DNA of 49,228 nucleotides. It comes from Mediterranea massiliensis (GTDB taxonomy: Bacteria > Bacteroidota > Bacteroidia > Bacteroidales > Bacteroidaceae). Numbering within the stretch: position 1 is the first letter of the stretch; every line of letters starts with the position of its first letter. The notes below the pieces were generated by a model. That model had not been told where the DNA came from, did not search any database, and saw only the letters and a list, made by a program, of their open reading frames with translations. The stretch is taken from the NCBI GenBank assembly GCA_015060695.1, contig SUYA01000016.1, forward strand, positions 1 through 49,228. Direction: 5' to 3'. Made by a program: the position numbers and the translations under genes. Positions 35,526 through 44,311 of this stretch are shown one piece after another.

Positions 35526-36263
35526 ATGAACAATATACCAACAATAACTAAGAACCTGCTTATTATCAATGTGTTGTGCTTTCTTGGCTCGATAGTGGCG
35601 CAGAAGTATGGCATAGATTTGGCTCACTACTTGGGCTTGCATTTTGTATTGTCCGAGGACTTTAATTTGGCTCAATTGTTTACCTACATGTTTATGCATG
35701 GCGGTTTTACTCATTTGTTCTTCAATATGTTTGCCGTATGGATGTTTGGCCGTATTTTAGAGCAAGTATGGGGGCCTCGCCGTTTCCTCTTTTTTTACTT
35801 GGCCTGTGGTGTAGGTGCCGGATTGGTACAAGAGGTAGTGGCCGGCGTGCAGTATTTCATGGCCATTCGGGGCATGGCACCTGAGGCGATAGATTTGGTG
35901 ATGACCGAAGGCGGCAAAGCATTGGCTTCGGGGATGAATTTTGTTGATGGTAATTTAGCCTATCTGAACATAGTGTTGAACGGTTTGACAGTAGGGGCGT
36001 CGGGAGCGGTATATGGCATTTTGTTAGGCTTTGGCATGACTTTTCCCAACGAGCAGATGTTTGTTTTTCCCTTGCCTTTCCCCATCAAGGCTAAGTATTT
36101 TGTGACGGGATATGCGTTGATTGAATTATGGTCGGGCATGGCCAATCATCCGGCAGACAATGTGGCACACTTTGCTCATTTAGGCGGTATGGTATTTGGA
36201 TTTATTTTGATAATTTACTGGCGTAACAAGCATAGAAACCGTTATGACAACTATTATAACTGA
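35526..36263 (+). CDS. Rhomboid family serine protease
   Basis: A 245-residue membrane protein with six predicted transmembrane helices. It carries the rhomboid motifs: MFMHGGFTHLFFNM in helix 2, the catalytic serine in GASGAVYG (about Ser159) and the catalytic histidine in HFAHLGGMVFG (about His219). A loop of about 45 residues (VVAGVQYFMAIRGMAPEAID) between helices 3 and 4 is larger than in GlpG. The start at 35526 is chosen over an upstream ATG (35397) because the upstream part is repeat sequence and carries the -7 box. It overlaps the next rhomboid gene by 20 bp. Confidence 0.9.
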   Translation: MNNIPTITKNLLIINVLCFLGSIVAQKYGIDLAHYLGLHFVLSEDFNLAQLFTYMFMHGGFTHLFFNMFAVWMFGRILEQVWGPRRFLFFYLACGVGAGLVQEVVAGVQYFMAIRGMAPEAIDLVMTEGGKALASGMNFVDGNLAYLNIVLNGLTVGASGAVYGILLGFGMTFPNEQMFVFPLPFPIKAKYFVTGYALIELWSGMANHPADNVAHFAHLGGMVFGFILIIYWRNKHRNRYDNYYN

Positions 36264-37128
36264 TTTGAAAAATAACTTCCGGCGGGGAAATATAGCGGTA
36301 CAATTGATTTATATCAATGTTGCACTATTTGTCTTGACACTTTTCCTTTCGGTACTGTTGCAATTGTTCAACTTGCGCATGCCGAGTTTCTCAGAATGGT
36401 TGGGTGTGTCGGCTTCGATAACCACTTTTTTGATGCGTCCTTGGACATTGGTCACTTATATGTTTATGCACGTTGATTTCTTGCATATCCTGTTCAATAT
36501 GTTGTGGTTATATTGGTTTGGTACCCTTTTCCTACAAATCTTTTCGGCCAAGCATTTGCGGGGGCTTTATCTGTTGGGGGGCATTTGTGGCGGAGTGCTC
36601 TATATGCTCTCTTTCAACATATTTCCTTACTTTCACCCCTTGATTGATTTCTCTTATATGGTGGGAGCTTCGGCTTCGGTGCTTGCCATTGTAGCTGCAT
36701 CGGCCTATCGGCTTCCCGAATATCCTATTCAGTTGTTCCTGTTTGGTACGATACGCTTGAAATACCTGGCACTGATAGTAATTATTGTTGACGTACTATT
36801 TGTAACATCGGCTAACGGTGGAGGGCATATTGCTCACTTGGGGGGAGCCTTGGCAGGCTTGTGGTTTGCGGCCGCTTTGCAGAAAGGGAAGGATGTGACC
36901 GCATGGCTGAACAAGGCCATTGATGCTTTGATTGCTCTTTTCGACAAGAAAGAGAAGCCGCGGATGAAAGTGAAACAGGGAGGACGTAGACAGGAGTATG
37001 ACTACAATGCGCGAAAAAAAGAGCAAAACGCAGAGATTGACCGTATTCTGGAAAAACTGAAGGAGTCGGGATATGAAAGTCTGACTACCGAAGAGAAAAA
37101 GAGCTTGTTTGATGCCAGTAAACGGTGA
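36244..37128 (+). CDS. Rhomboid family protease with cytoplasmic tail
   Basis: A 294-residue protein with six predicted transmembrane helices and a charged C-terminal tail (about 225-294) ending EIDRILEKLKESGYESLTTEEK, a Bacteroidetes-specific extension. The catalytic Ser is Ser143 in VGASASVLA (Ala where GASG would have Gly) and the His is His198 in HIAHLGG. MFMHVDFLHILFNM is the helix-2 motif. Translation likely couples to the first rhomboid gene (20-bp overlap). Substrates unknown. Confidence 0.9.
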   Translation: MTTIITDLKNNFRRGNIAVQLIYINVALFVLTLFLSVLLQLFNLRMPSFSEWLGVSASITTFLMRPWTLVTYMFMHVDFLHILFNMLWLYWFGTLFLQIFSAKHLRGLYLLGGICGGVLYMLSFNIFPYFHPLIDFSYMVGASASVLAIVAASAYRLPEYPIQLFLFGTIRLKYLALIVIIVDVLFVTSANGGGHIAHLGGALAGLWFAAALQKGKDVTAWLNKAIDALIALFDKKEKPRMKVKQGGRRQEYDYNARKKEQNAEIDRILEKLKESGYESLTTEEKKSLFDASKR

Positions 37129-37267
37129 TGCTAGTCGTAAATTAGCTTATTATGTTCGGCTTGTTTGATGGATTAACTGTTTGTGTCATCCATGCATTTG
37201 CCGATTATTTTCCTGCTTTCAAGCGATTGGACAAAACTAATGAAATATTAAAAAATAAATCACTATT

Positions 37268-39352
37268 ATGTTAAAGAAAAATGTTTTAATCTTAGCGGCT
37301 ACTTGTATGATGTATTCTTGTGCCACACAAACAGAAGAGAATCCTTTCTTTTCGGAATTTCAAACTCCTTTTGGAGTGCCTCCTTTCAATCAGATAAAGT
37401 TAGAACACTATGAACCCGCCTTTAGAAAAGGCATGGAAGAGCAGAACGCCAATATCCAAGCCATCATTGAGAATACCGATGCACCGACTTTTGATAATGT
37501 TATCGTAGCATTAGATAACAGTTCGCCCATTTTCGACCGTGTTGCCGGCGTCTTCTACAATCTAACAGAAGCCGAAACTACCGATGAGCTAACAGCACTT
37601 TCCATGAAACTGGCTCCCGTTATGTCCGAACATAGCGATAATATTTCGTTGAACCAGTCTTTGTTCCAAAAAGTAAACGCTGTTTATCAGCAGAAAGATG
37701 AGTTGAATCTAACTACCGAACAGATGCGCTTGCTCGACAAGACTTATAAAAGTTTTGTCCGTTCAGGAGCAAATCTGTCGGCCGACAAGCAAGCTCGCTT
37801 GCGGGAAATAAACAAACAACTCTCTACTTTGGGGCTGACATTCAGTAACAATCTGCTAAACGAAACCAATGCTTTCCAACTGTTGGTAGAGAAGCAGGAA
37901 GATTTGCTCGGATTACCCGAATGGTTCTGCCAGAGTGCGGCCGAAGAGGCCAAGGCTGCCGGACACGATGGTAAATGGCTCTTTACACTGAGCAACGCCA
38001 GCCGATTGCCTTTTTTGCAATACTCAGACAACCGTTCGTTGCGTGAGCAAATCTACAAGGCATACATTAGCAAAGGCAATAATGATGACGAGAATGACAA
38101 TAAGCAGGTGATTGCCGACATCGTGAAGCTACGTTTGGAGAAGGCTCAACTGATGGGATTTGATTGTTATTCTAATTTCAGCTTAGAGAACACCATGGCA
38201 AAAGATTCGAAAACGGTGATGGACTTCTTACACAACTTGTGGAGCTATGCATTGCCGAAGGCCAAAGCCGAAGCTGCAGAGTTGCAAAAGCTGATGGATA
38301 AGGAAGGTAAGGGTGAAAAATTGGAAGCATGGGATTGGTGGTACTACACCGAAAAACTGCGTAAGGAAAAATATAATTTGGAAGAAGAAGCCATTAAGCC
38401 CTATTTCAAACTGGAGAATGTGCGCGAAGGTGCATTTGCCGTTGCCAATAAATTGTATGGCATTACGTTGACCAAGTTGGACGGAATTCCGGTTTATCAT
38501 CCCGACGTGGAAGTGTTTGAGGTTAAAGAGGCCGATGGTAAGCATATAGGTGTGTTCTATGTCGATTACTTCCCGCGTGCAGGGAAACGTAGTGGCGCCT
38601 GGATGAGTAACTATCGCGATCAGCAAGGCGAAGTTCGTCCGTTGGTGTGCAATGTGGCCAGCTTTACCAAACCGGTGGGCGACACTCCTTCTTTGTTGAC
38701 AATAGATGAGGTAGAAACATTGTTCCATGAGTTTGGTCATGCTTTGCACGGATTGCTGACTAAGTGTAATTACAAAGGCGTTTCGGGTACCAGTGTTTCT
38801 CGTGACTTCGTGGAGCTTCCCTCGCAAATCAACGAACATTGGGCTACGCAACCCGAAGTGTTGAAAATGTATGCCAAGCATTATCAGACAGGCGAGGTCA
38901 TTCCTGACGAGCTGGTAACTAAAATATTGAACCAGAAGACCTTTAATCAAGGATTTATGACTACTGAGTTGTTGGCAGCCGCAATATTAGATATGAATCT
39001 GCATAATTTGACATCTACTGAAGGACTTGATGTGGTGGCTTACGAAAAAGAGGCAATGGATAAATTGGGATTGATTTCACAAATAGCTCCTCGTTATCGT
39101 ACTACTTATTTCAACCACATTGTGGGTGGATATGCTGCCGGTTATTATAGCTATCTTTGGGCCAATGTGTTGGATAATGATGCTTTTGAAGCATTCAAGG
39201 AAAATGGTATTTTCGACCAGAAAACAGCCGCTCTTTTCCGCAGTAATGTATTGGAAAAAGGAGACAGCGAGGACCCGATGACACTGTACAAAAACTTTAG
39301 AGGTGCTGAGCCTCAATTGGAGCCAATGTTAAAAAATCGTGGAATGAAGTGA
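37268..39352 (+). CDS. dcp: M3 family peptidyl-dipeptidase lipoprotein
   Basis: A 694-residue zinc peptidase of the M3A group. The zinc motif is HEFGHALHGLL at about 487-497, with the third ligand in the following ELPSQINEHW. It starts with a lipoprotein signal peptide (MYSC, Cys18), so it is a membrane-anchored, periplasm-facing enzyme, unlike the cytoplasmic Dcp of E. coli. It would remove dipeptides from the C termini of peptides. The gene is alone, between the rhomboid pair and secDF. Confidence 0.92.
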   Translation: MLKKNVLILAATCMMYSCATQTEENPFFSEFQTPFGVPPFNQIKLEHYEPAFRKGMEEQNANIQAIIENTDAPTFDNVIVALDNSSPIFDRVAGVFYNLTEAETTDELTALSMKLAPVMSEHSDNISLNQSLFQKVNAVYQQKDELNLTTEQMRLLDKTYKSFVRSGANLSADKQARLREINKQLSTLGLTFSNNLLNETNAFQLLVEKQEDLLGLPEWFCQSAAEEAKAAGHDGKWLFTLSNASRLPFLQYSDNRSLREQIYKAYISKGNNDDENDNKQVIADIVKLRLEKAQLMGFDCYSNFSLENTMAKDSKTVMDFLHNLWSYALPKAKAEAAELQKLMDKEGKGEKLEAWDWWYYTEKLRKEKYNLEEEAIKPYFKLENVREGAFAVANKLYGITLTKLDGIPVYHPDVEVFEVKEADGKHIGVFYVDYFPRAGKRSGAWMSNYRDQQGEVRPLVCNVASFTKPVGDTPSLLTIDEVETLFHEFGHALHGLLTKCNYKGVSGTSVSRDFVELPSQINEHWATQPEVLKMYAKHYQTGEVIPDELVTKILNQKTFNQGFMTTELLAAAILDMNLHNLTSTEGLDVVAYEKEAMDKLGLISQIAPRYRTTYFNHIVGGYAAGYYSYLWANVLDNDAFEAFKENGIFDQKTAALFRSNVLEKGDSEDPMTLYKNFRGAEPQLEPMLKNRGMK

Positions 39353-39371
39353 TAGATTGTAAAAAAAATCC

Positions 39372-39379
39372 TATATTTG
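39372..39379 (+). promoter_or_regulatory. -7 box for secDF
   Basis: TATATTTG matches TAnnTTTG, 57 bp before the secDF start. A TTTG at the standard spacing is not evident. Confidence 0.5.
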
Positions 39380-39436
39380 CACCCTTGTATGCAAAAGAAA
39401 TCAATTAAAAAAGTAATCATAATAAACTAAAGTAAC

Positions 39437-42403
39437 ATGCAAAACAAAGGATTTGTAAAGATTTTTGCGGTACTACTTACCTTGGTATGCGTGTTCTATC
39501 TCTCATTCTCTTTTGTAACTCGCCACTATACTAATAAGGCGAAAGAGTATGCAAAAGGAGATGCACAGTTGGAACAAAGCTACCTTGATTCGTTGGCAAA
39601 CGAAAAAGTCTATTTTGGCAACTGGACGCTGAAGGACTGCCGCGAAATGGAAATCAGTTTAGGTTTGGACTTGAAGGGCGGTATGAACGTCATTCTGGAA
39701 GTTTCAGTGCCTGATGTAATTAAATTATTGGCCGACAATAAACCTGACGCAGCATTTAATCAAGCCTTGGAAAATGCTGCAAAACAGGCAGCTACAAGCC
39801 AAGACGATGTTATCACACTATTCGTGAACGAGTATCATAAGTTGGCTCCGGAAAGTCATTTGGCCGAACTCTTCGCTACTCAACAATTGAAGGATAAGGT
39901 GAATCAAAAATCAACTGATGCCGAAGTGGAAAAGGTGTTGCGTGAAGAGGTAAAGGCTGCTATCGACAACTCATTCAATGTGCTTCGTACCCGTATCGAC
40001 CGCTTTGGTGTGGTACAACCGAACATCCAAAGTTTGGAAGACAAAATGGGTCGTATCATGGTTGAACTTCCTGGTGTGAAAGAGCCTGAACGTGTAAGAA
40101 AACTTTTACAGGGTTCTGCAAATCTTGAATTCTGGGAAACTTACAATGCAAGCGAAATCGTACCTTATTTCCAAACTGCCGATTTTAAGTTGCGCAACTT
40201 ATTGGCAGCAGAAACTCCTGCCGAAAAAGAGGCTACTGAAGAACCTAAAGCAGAAATTAATGCTGTTGACAGTTTGACCGCAGCATTGACTGGTGAAGAT
40301 GTAGCTGAGGCTGTCGATATGGAGCAAATTAAGAAAGAGCATCCGTTGTTGGCTATCTTGCAAATCAACCCCAATGCCGGTCCGGTAATCGGTTATGCCA
40401 ATTATAGAGATACGGCTGAGGTTAACCGCTATTTGGCAATGCCTGAGGTGAAAGCCGAAATGCCGAAAGATCTTCGTCTGAAGTGGGGCGTTTCTGCAGC
40501 AGAATTTGATCCGACAGCTCAAACATTCGAATTGTATGCCATCAAGTCAACCGAGCGTAACGGAAGAGCTCCATTGGAAGGCGACGTGATGGTAGAGGCA
40601 AAAGATGATTTTGACCAATACGGACATCCTTGTGTAAATATGTCTATGAATACAGACGGTGCACGCCGTTGGGCACAAATGACCAAGCAGAATATTGGCC
40701 GTTGCATTGCCATTGTACTAGACGGTTATGTTTATTCGGCTCCGAATGTAAACACTGAAATCACCGGTGGTAATTCAGTAATTACAGGTAACTTTACTCC
40801 TGACCAAACCAAGGACTTGGCTAATGTATTGAAATCGGGTAAAATGCCGGCACCTGCCCACATTGTTCAAGAAGACATTGTAGGTCCTTCTTTGGGTCAA
40901 GCCTCCATTGATGCCGGTGTATTGTCATTTATTGTGGCATTGATTCTGTTGATGATTTACATGTGCTCAATGTATGGCTTGATTCCGGGTATGATAGCAA
41001 ACTGTGCGTTGGTATTGAACTTGTTCTTTACATTGGGTATTCTTTCATCTTTCCAAGCAGCATTGACTATGTCTGGTATTGCAGGTATGGTGCTGTCGTT
41101 GGGTATGGCTGTGGATGCTAACGTGTTGATTTACGAACGCACCAAGGAAGAACTTCGTGCCGGTAAGGGTGTGAAGAAGGCATTGGCAGATGGTTATTCA
41201 AATGCTTTCTCTGCAATCTTTGACTCTAACTTGACATCTATCATCACGGGTATTATCCTCTTTAACTTCGGTACCGGTCCTATCCGTGGCTTTGCTACTA
41301 CATTGATTATCGGTATCTTGATTTCATTCTTTACAGCAGTATTCATGACTCGTTTGGTTTACGAATACTTCATGGGTAAGGATAAATGGCAGAACTTGAC
41401 GTTCACTACCAATATTTCCAAGAATTTGATGCAGAATGTTCATTTCGACTTTATGGGTCGTGCCAAGACATGGTTGGCAGTAGCTGCTGTAGCTGTAGTT
41501 GTTTGTGGCGGATTCTTGATGACACGTGGTTTGAGCAAGAGTATCGACTTTACCGGTGGACGTAACTTCAAGGTGCAATTTGAACAAACAGTAGAACCGG
41601 AGCAAGTTCGCGAGTTGATTGCTTCTAAGTTTGGTGATGCCAATGTATCGGTTATCGCAGTAGGTACCGATGGTAAGACTGTACGTATCAGCACAAACTA
41701 CCGTATCATGGAAGAAGGCAGTAACGTGGATTCTGAAATCGAAGCATATTTGTATGAATCATTGAAGCCTTTGCTGACACAAAACATCTCGTTGGAGACA
41801 TTTATCGACCGTGACAACTATACCGGTGGTAGTATTGTCAGCTCTCAAAAGGTAGGTCCGAGCATTGCCGAAGACATTACCGTTTCGGCTATATGGTCGG
41901 TTATCTTGGCTTTGTTTGCCATTGCACTTTATATTTTGATTCGTTTCCGCAATGTGGCTTACTCTATCGGTTCTATCGTTGCTTTGGCATGTGACACCGT
42001 CTTTATTTTGGGTATGTATTCTATTTTCTGGGGAATCTTGCCATTCTCTTTGGAAATCGACCAAACCTTTATCGGTGCCGTATTGACAGCTATCGGTTAC
42101 TCAATCAACGATAAGGTGGTAATCTTTGACCGTGTTCGTGAGTTCTTCGGTCTCTATCCTAAACGTGACAAGATGCAGTTGTTCAATGACTCATTGAATT
42201 CAACGTTGGCACGTACCATCAATACTTCAATATCTACATTGATTGTATTGTTGTGTATCTTCATTTTGGGTGGTGATTCAATCCGTAGCTTTGCATTTGC
42301 CATGATTTTGGGTGTTGTATTCGGTACTTTGTCGTCACTCTTTGTGGCATCACCGATTGCATACGCTGTAATGAAGAAGCAAAAAGATGCTGATAGTAAA
42401 TAA
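39437..42403 (+). CDS. secDF: Protein translocase subunit SecDF (fused)
   Basis: A 988-residue fusion of SecD and SecF, with two RND-like membrane halves that use the proton gradient to pull preproteins through SecYEG. The first transmembrane helix is at about 7-27. A periplasmic domain follows with ISLGLDLKGGMNVILEV and NVLRTRIDRFGVVQP. The SecD membrane half (about 490-640) has GMVLSLGMAVDANVLIYERTKEELR. SecF starts about 670 and has SKSIDFTGGRNFKVQF and AIGYSINDKVVIFDRVRE. An acidic, lineage-specific insert (about 255-300) lies in the SecD periplasmic part. Confidence 0.96.
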   Translation: MQNKGFVKIFAVLLTLVCVFYLSFSFVTRHYTNKAKEYAKGDAQLEQSYLDSLANEKVYFGNWTLKDCREMEISLGLDLKGGMNVILEVSVPDVIKLLADNKPDAAFNQALENAAKQAATSQDDVITLFVNEYHKLAPESHLAELFATQQLKDKVNQKSTDAEVEKVLREEVKAAIDNSFNVLRTRIDRFGVVQPNIQSLEDKMGRIMVELPGVKEPERVRKLLQGSANLEFWETYNASEIVPYFQTADFKLRNLLAAETPAEKEATEEPKAEINAVDSLTAALTGEDVAEAVDMEQIKKEHPLLAILQINPNAGPVIGYANYRDTAEVNRYLAMPEVKAEMPKDLRLKWGVSAAEFDPTAQTFELYAIKSTERNGRAPLEGDVMVEAKDDFDQYGHPCVNMSMNTDGARRWAQMTKQNIGRCIAIVLDGYVYSAPNVNTEITGGNSVITGNFTPDQTKDLANVLKSGKMPAPAHIVQEDIVGPSLGQASIDAGVLSFIVALILLMIYMCSMYGLIPGMIANCALVLNLFFTLGILSSFQAALTMSGIAGMVLSLGMAVDANVLIYERTKEELRAGKGVKKALADGYSNAFSAIFDSNLTSIITGIILFNFGTGPIRGFATTLIIGILISFFTAVFMTRLVYEYFMGKDKWQNLTFTTNISKNLMQNVHFDFMGRAKTWLAVAAVAVVVCGGFLMTRGLSKSIDFTGGRNFKVQFEQTVEPEQVRELIASKFGDANVSVIAVGTDGKTVRISTNYRIMEEGSNVDSEIEAYLYESLKPLLTQNISLETFIDRDNYTGGSIVSSQKVGPSIAEDITVSAIWSVILALFAIALYILIRFRNVAYSIGSIVALACDTVFILGMYSIFWGILPFSLEIDQTFIGAVLTAIGYSINDKVVIFDRVREFFGLYPKRDKMQLFNDSLNSTLARTINTSISTLIVLLCIFILGGDSIRSFAFAMILGVVFGTLSSLFVASPIAYAVMKKQKDADSK

Positions 42404-42428
42404 TTAAATAGATTTCATAACTGAAAGG

Positions 42429-42460
42429 AAAGGGGCATGTCGATGGATGTGCCCCTTTTT
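42429..42460 (+). terminator. secDF terminator
   Basis: The 9-bp stem AAAGGGGCA/TGCCCCTTT (42429-42437 with 42450-42458) is followed by a T-rich run, 25 bp after the secDF stop. Confidence 0.85.
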
Positions 42461-42471
42461 TTCTTCTTTAA

Positions 42472-42503
42472 TTTGCTATTCCCCTTGGCTTGCACTATCT
42501 TTG
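42472..42503 (+). promoter_or_regulatory. Promoter of yccF unit
   Basis: TTTG at 42472-42475 and TATCTTTG at 42496-42503, 20-nt spacing. The 20 bases ending in the -7 box match those of the GT2-radC promoter at 19 of 20 positions. Confidence 0.8.
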
Positions 42504-42524
42504 TCGCAGTAAAAATAAATGCTT

Positions 42525-42902
42525 ATGAATGTACTTGGTAATATAATTTGGTTGGTTTTTGGTGGTATCGAGACTGCCATTGGATACTTTACGGGCAGTG
42601 TGGCTTTGATGCTTACTATTATAGGTATTCCTTTCGGGTTGCAGACGCTGAAGTTAGGACTACTGTGCTTGTGGCCTTTTGGCAGCCAAGTGGAACATAG
42701 TACCAACTCAAACGGATGCCTTAGCTTTATAATGAATGTGATATGGATACTCTTTGGTGGAATTTGGGTATTCTTAAGCCATCTGTTTTGGGGAGTGTTG
42801 CTCTGCTTGACTATTATCGGTATCCCTTTTGGCATCCAACATTTCAAAATGGCCGGCTTGGCATTTACTCCTTTTGGTCGAGAAATTAAAACCTCTATCT
42901 GA
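42525..42902 (+). CDS. YccF domain membrane protein
   Basis: A 125-residue protein with two similar halves, each with two hydrophobic segments. The halves share the pattern IIWLVFGGIETAIGYFTG / VIWILFGGIWVFLSHLFWG and the motif TIIGIPFG, which is the YccF domain repeated. ATG 42519 is possible and would add two residues; MNVLGN at 42525 fits the family start better. The 78-residue gene that follows is separated by only 2 bp. Function unknown. Confidence 0.85.
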   Translation: MNVLGNIIWLVFGGIETAIGYFTGSVALMLTIIGIPFGLQTLKLGLLCLWPFGSQVEHSTNSNGCLSFIMNVIWILFGGIWVFLSHLFWGVLLCLTIIGIPFGIQHFKMAGLAFTPFGREIKTSI

Positions 42903-42904
42903 TT

Positions 42905-43141
42905 ATGGCAGCAACAAAAGATCAGCGACGATTGCTGAATAGGTGTGTGGAAAATGAAGTACCGGTGTTTGTACTGACAGGAACCGACCAATGTGCATTG
43001 GCTGCTCTGCGAGCTTATATAGAAGAGGCTCGCCGTTTGGGTTGCAGCGAAGATTTCATCCGAGATTTGGAAACGAATATATATCCCGATTTTCGTGATT
43101 TTCAGCAGCAAGAGCCGGAAAAGGTGAAACTCCCCGATTAA
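42905..43141 (+). CDS. Hypothetical small protein
   Basis: A 78-residue soluble, mainly helical protein with two cysteines (GTDQCALAAL and RRLGCSEDF) and an acidic second half (LETNIYPDFRDFQQQEPEK). I do not recognise the family. It has no signal peptide or membrane segment. It starts 2 bp after yccF and so is co-translated with it; the close spacing and regular codon use support it as a real gene. Confidence 0.75.
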   Translation: MAATKDQRRLLNRCVENEVPVFVLTGTDQCALAALRAYIEEARRLGCSEDFIRDLETNIYPDFRDFQQQEPEKVKLPD

Positions 43142-43211
43142 ATTTTCTGTTTAGAAATTGACAAAACGTTATTAAAATCCACCTTCCTTATGTCTTTTCC
43201 GATAAATTCAT

Positions 43212-43219
43212 TACTTTTG
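43212..43219 (+). promoter_or_regulatory. -7 box for porin-permease unit
   Basis: TACTTTTG, a full -7 match, 21 bp before the porin start. No TTTG is found at the usual distance upstream. Confidence 0.5.
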
Positions 43220-43239
43220 TAGCCTACTTTTATATAGTG

Positions 43240-44298
43240 ATGTTCAAAATGTCAAAAAGATTAGGAATAAAGTTAGCCGGATTTTTATGGGCGTTGTCGA
43301 TGATGTATCCGGTTTATGCCCAAGAGGGTGGAAATTCACTTAGTTTGCAAGCCGAGGCTCGTGTGGATTATCAAGCAGAGTATATAGACGGTAACAAGAT
43401 TAAACCCAACACCGGTTTTAAAGGAAAATATCTGAATGTTATTTTGAACGGAACCATCGGTCACTCCTTTTCCTATGCTTATCGGCAGCGTTTGAATAAG
43501 GCGCATGCTGACCAAAGTTTCTTTGATGCGACCGATTGGCTCTATCTGACCTATCATGCCGGCACTCGATGGGAGCTATCGGCCGGTAAGCAGGTGGTAA
43601 ATATCGGTGGATATGAATACGACCGTGCTCCCATAGACCTCTATTTCTGTTCGGAATACTGGAATAATATTCCCTGTTATCAGTTTGGTGTCAGTGCGGC
43701 TTATGTAGCCAATGACGGTAAAGACAAGTTTATTGCCCAATTATGTGAAAGTCCTTTTCAGGCTAATGCCGATGACATGTATGCCTATAATTTGATGTGG
43801 TATGGTTCACATGGAAGTCTCAGCACTATTTATTCGTTGAATTTGATAGAATACCTTCCCGGTAAATACATCTCATACATTGCGTTAGGTAATCAATTCC
43901 AATGGGGTAGGTTTCGTTTGCAATTCGACTTTATGAATCGTGCTACAGATCAGCATACCTTTTTCTTCAAAGACTGTTCGGTTATGAGCGAATTGCAATG
44001 GAATGCAAACGACTACTTGGATATATTTGCCAAGGTTACTTACGATGTGAATAAATCGCACGCTGTGGGCGATTATTGCGTTATGCCTGGAACTGAATTG
44101 ACCCGTATCGGCGGTGGTTTGGAATTCTATCCTTTGACAAAAAAGAACCGTAACATCCGACTGCATGCGAATTATAGTTATACAACTGGCAGAAATGGTA
44201 ATGAAGCAGGCGCATTGATAGACAAACAATCATTTGTAGATGTCGGTTTGAAGTGGAAAATAGACATACTCTCTTATGCAAATAAAATTCTTAAATAA
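43240..44298 (+). CDS. Outer-membrane porin-like protein
   Basis: A 352-residue protein with an N-terminal signal peptide ending PVYAQ, followed by alternating aromatic-flanked beta strands throughout (for example GHSFSYAYRQRLNKAHADQ, DWLYLTYHAGTRWELSAGKQVV, RFRLQFDFMNRATDQHTFFF). This is a beta-barrel pattern resembling the OprO/P phosphate-selective porin type. The start at 43237 is GTG; ATG 43240 (or 43249) is more likely. It precedes a Gate-domain permease by 13 bp, so the pair may move a solute across both membranes. Substrate unknown. Confidence 0.75.
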   Translation: MFKMSKRLGIKLAGFLWALSMMYPVYAQEGGNSLSLQAEARVDYQAEYIDGNKIKPNTGFKGKYLNVILNGTIGHSFSYAYRQRLNKAHADQSFFDATDWLYLTYHAGTRWELSAGKQVVNIGGYEYDRAPIDLYFCSEYWNNIPCYQFGVSAAYVANDGKDKFIAQLCESPFQANADDMYAYNLMWYGSHGSLSTIYSLNLIEYLPGKYISYIALGNQFQWGRFRLQFDFMNRATDQHTFFFKDCSVMSELQWNANDYLDIFAKVTYDVNKSHAVGDYCVMPGTELTRIGGGLEFYPLTKKNRNIRLHANYSYTTGRNGNEAGALIDKQSFVDVGLKWKIDILSYANKILK

Positions 44299-44311
44299 AT
44301 ACATTTGAATC

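Noticed and set aside
44300..44307. TACATTTG before the Gate permease gene
   Set aside because: It matches the -7 consensus but ends only 4 bp before the start codon, too close for transcription to include the start. The gene is more likely read from the porin transcript.
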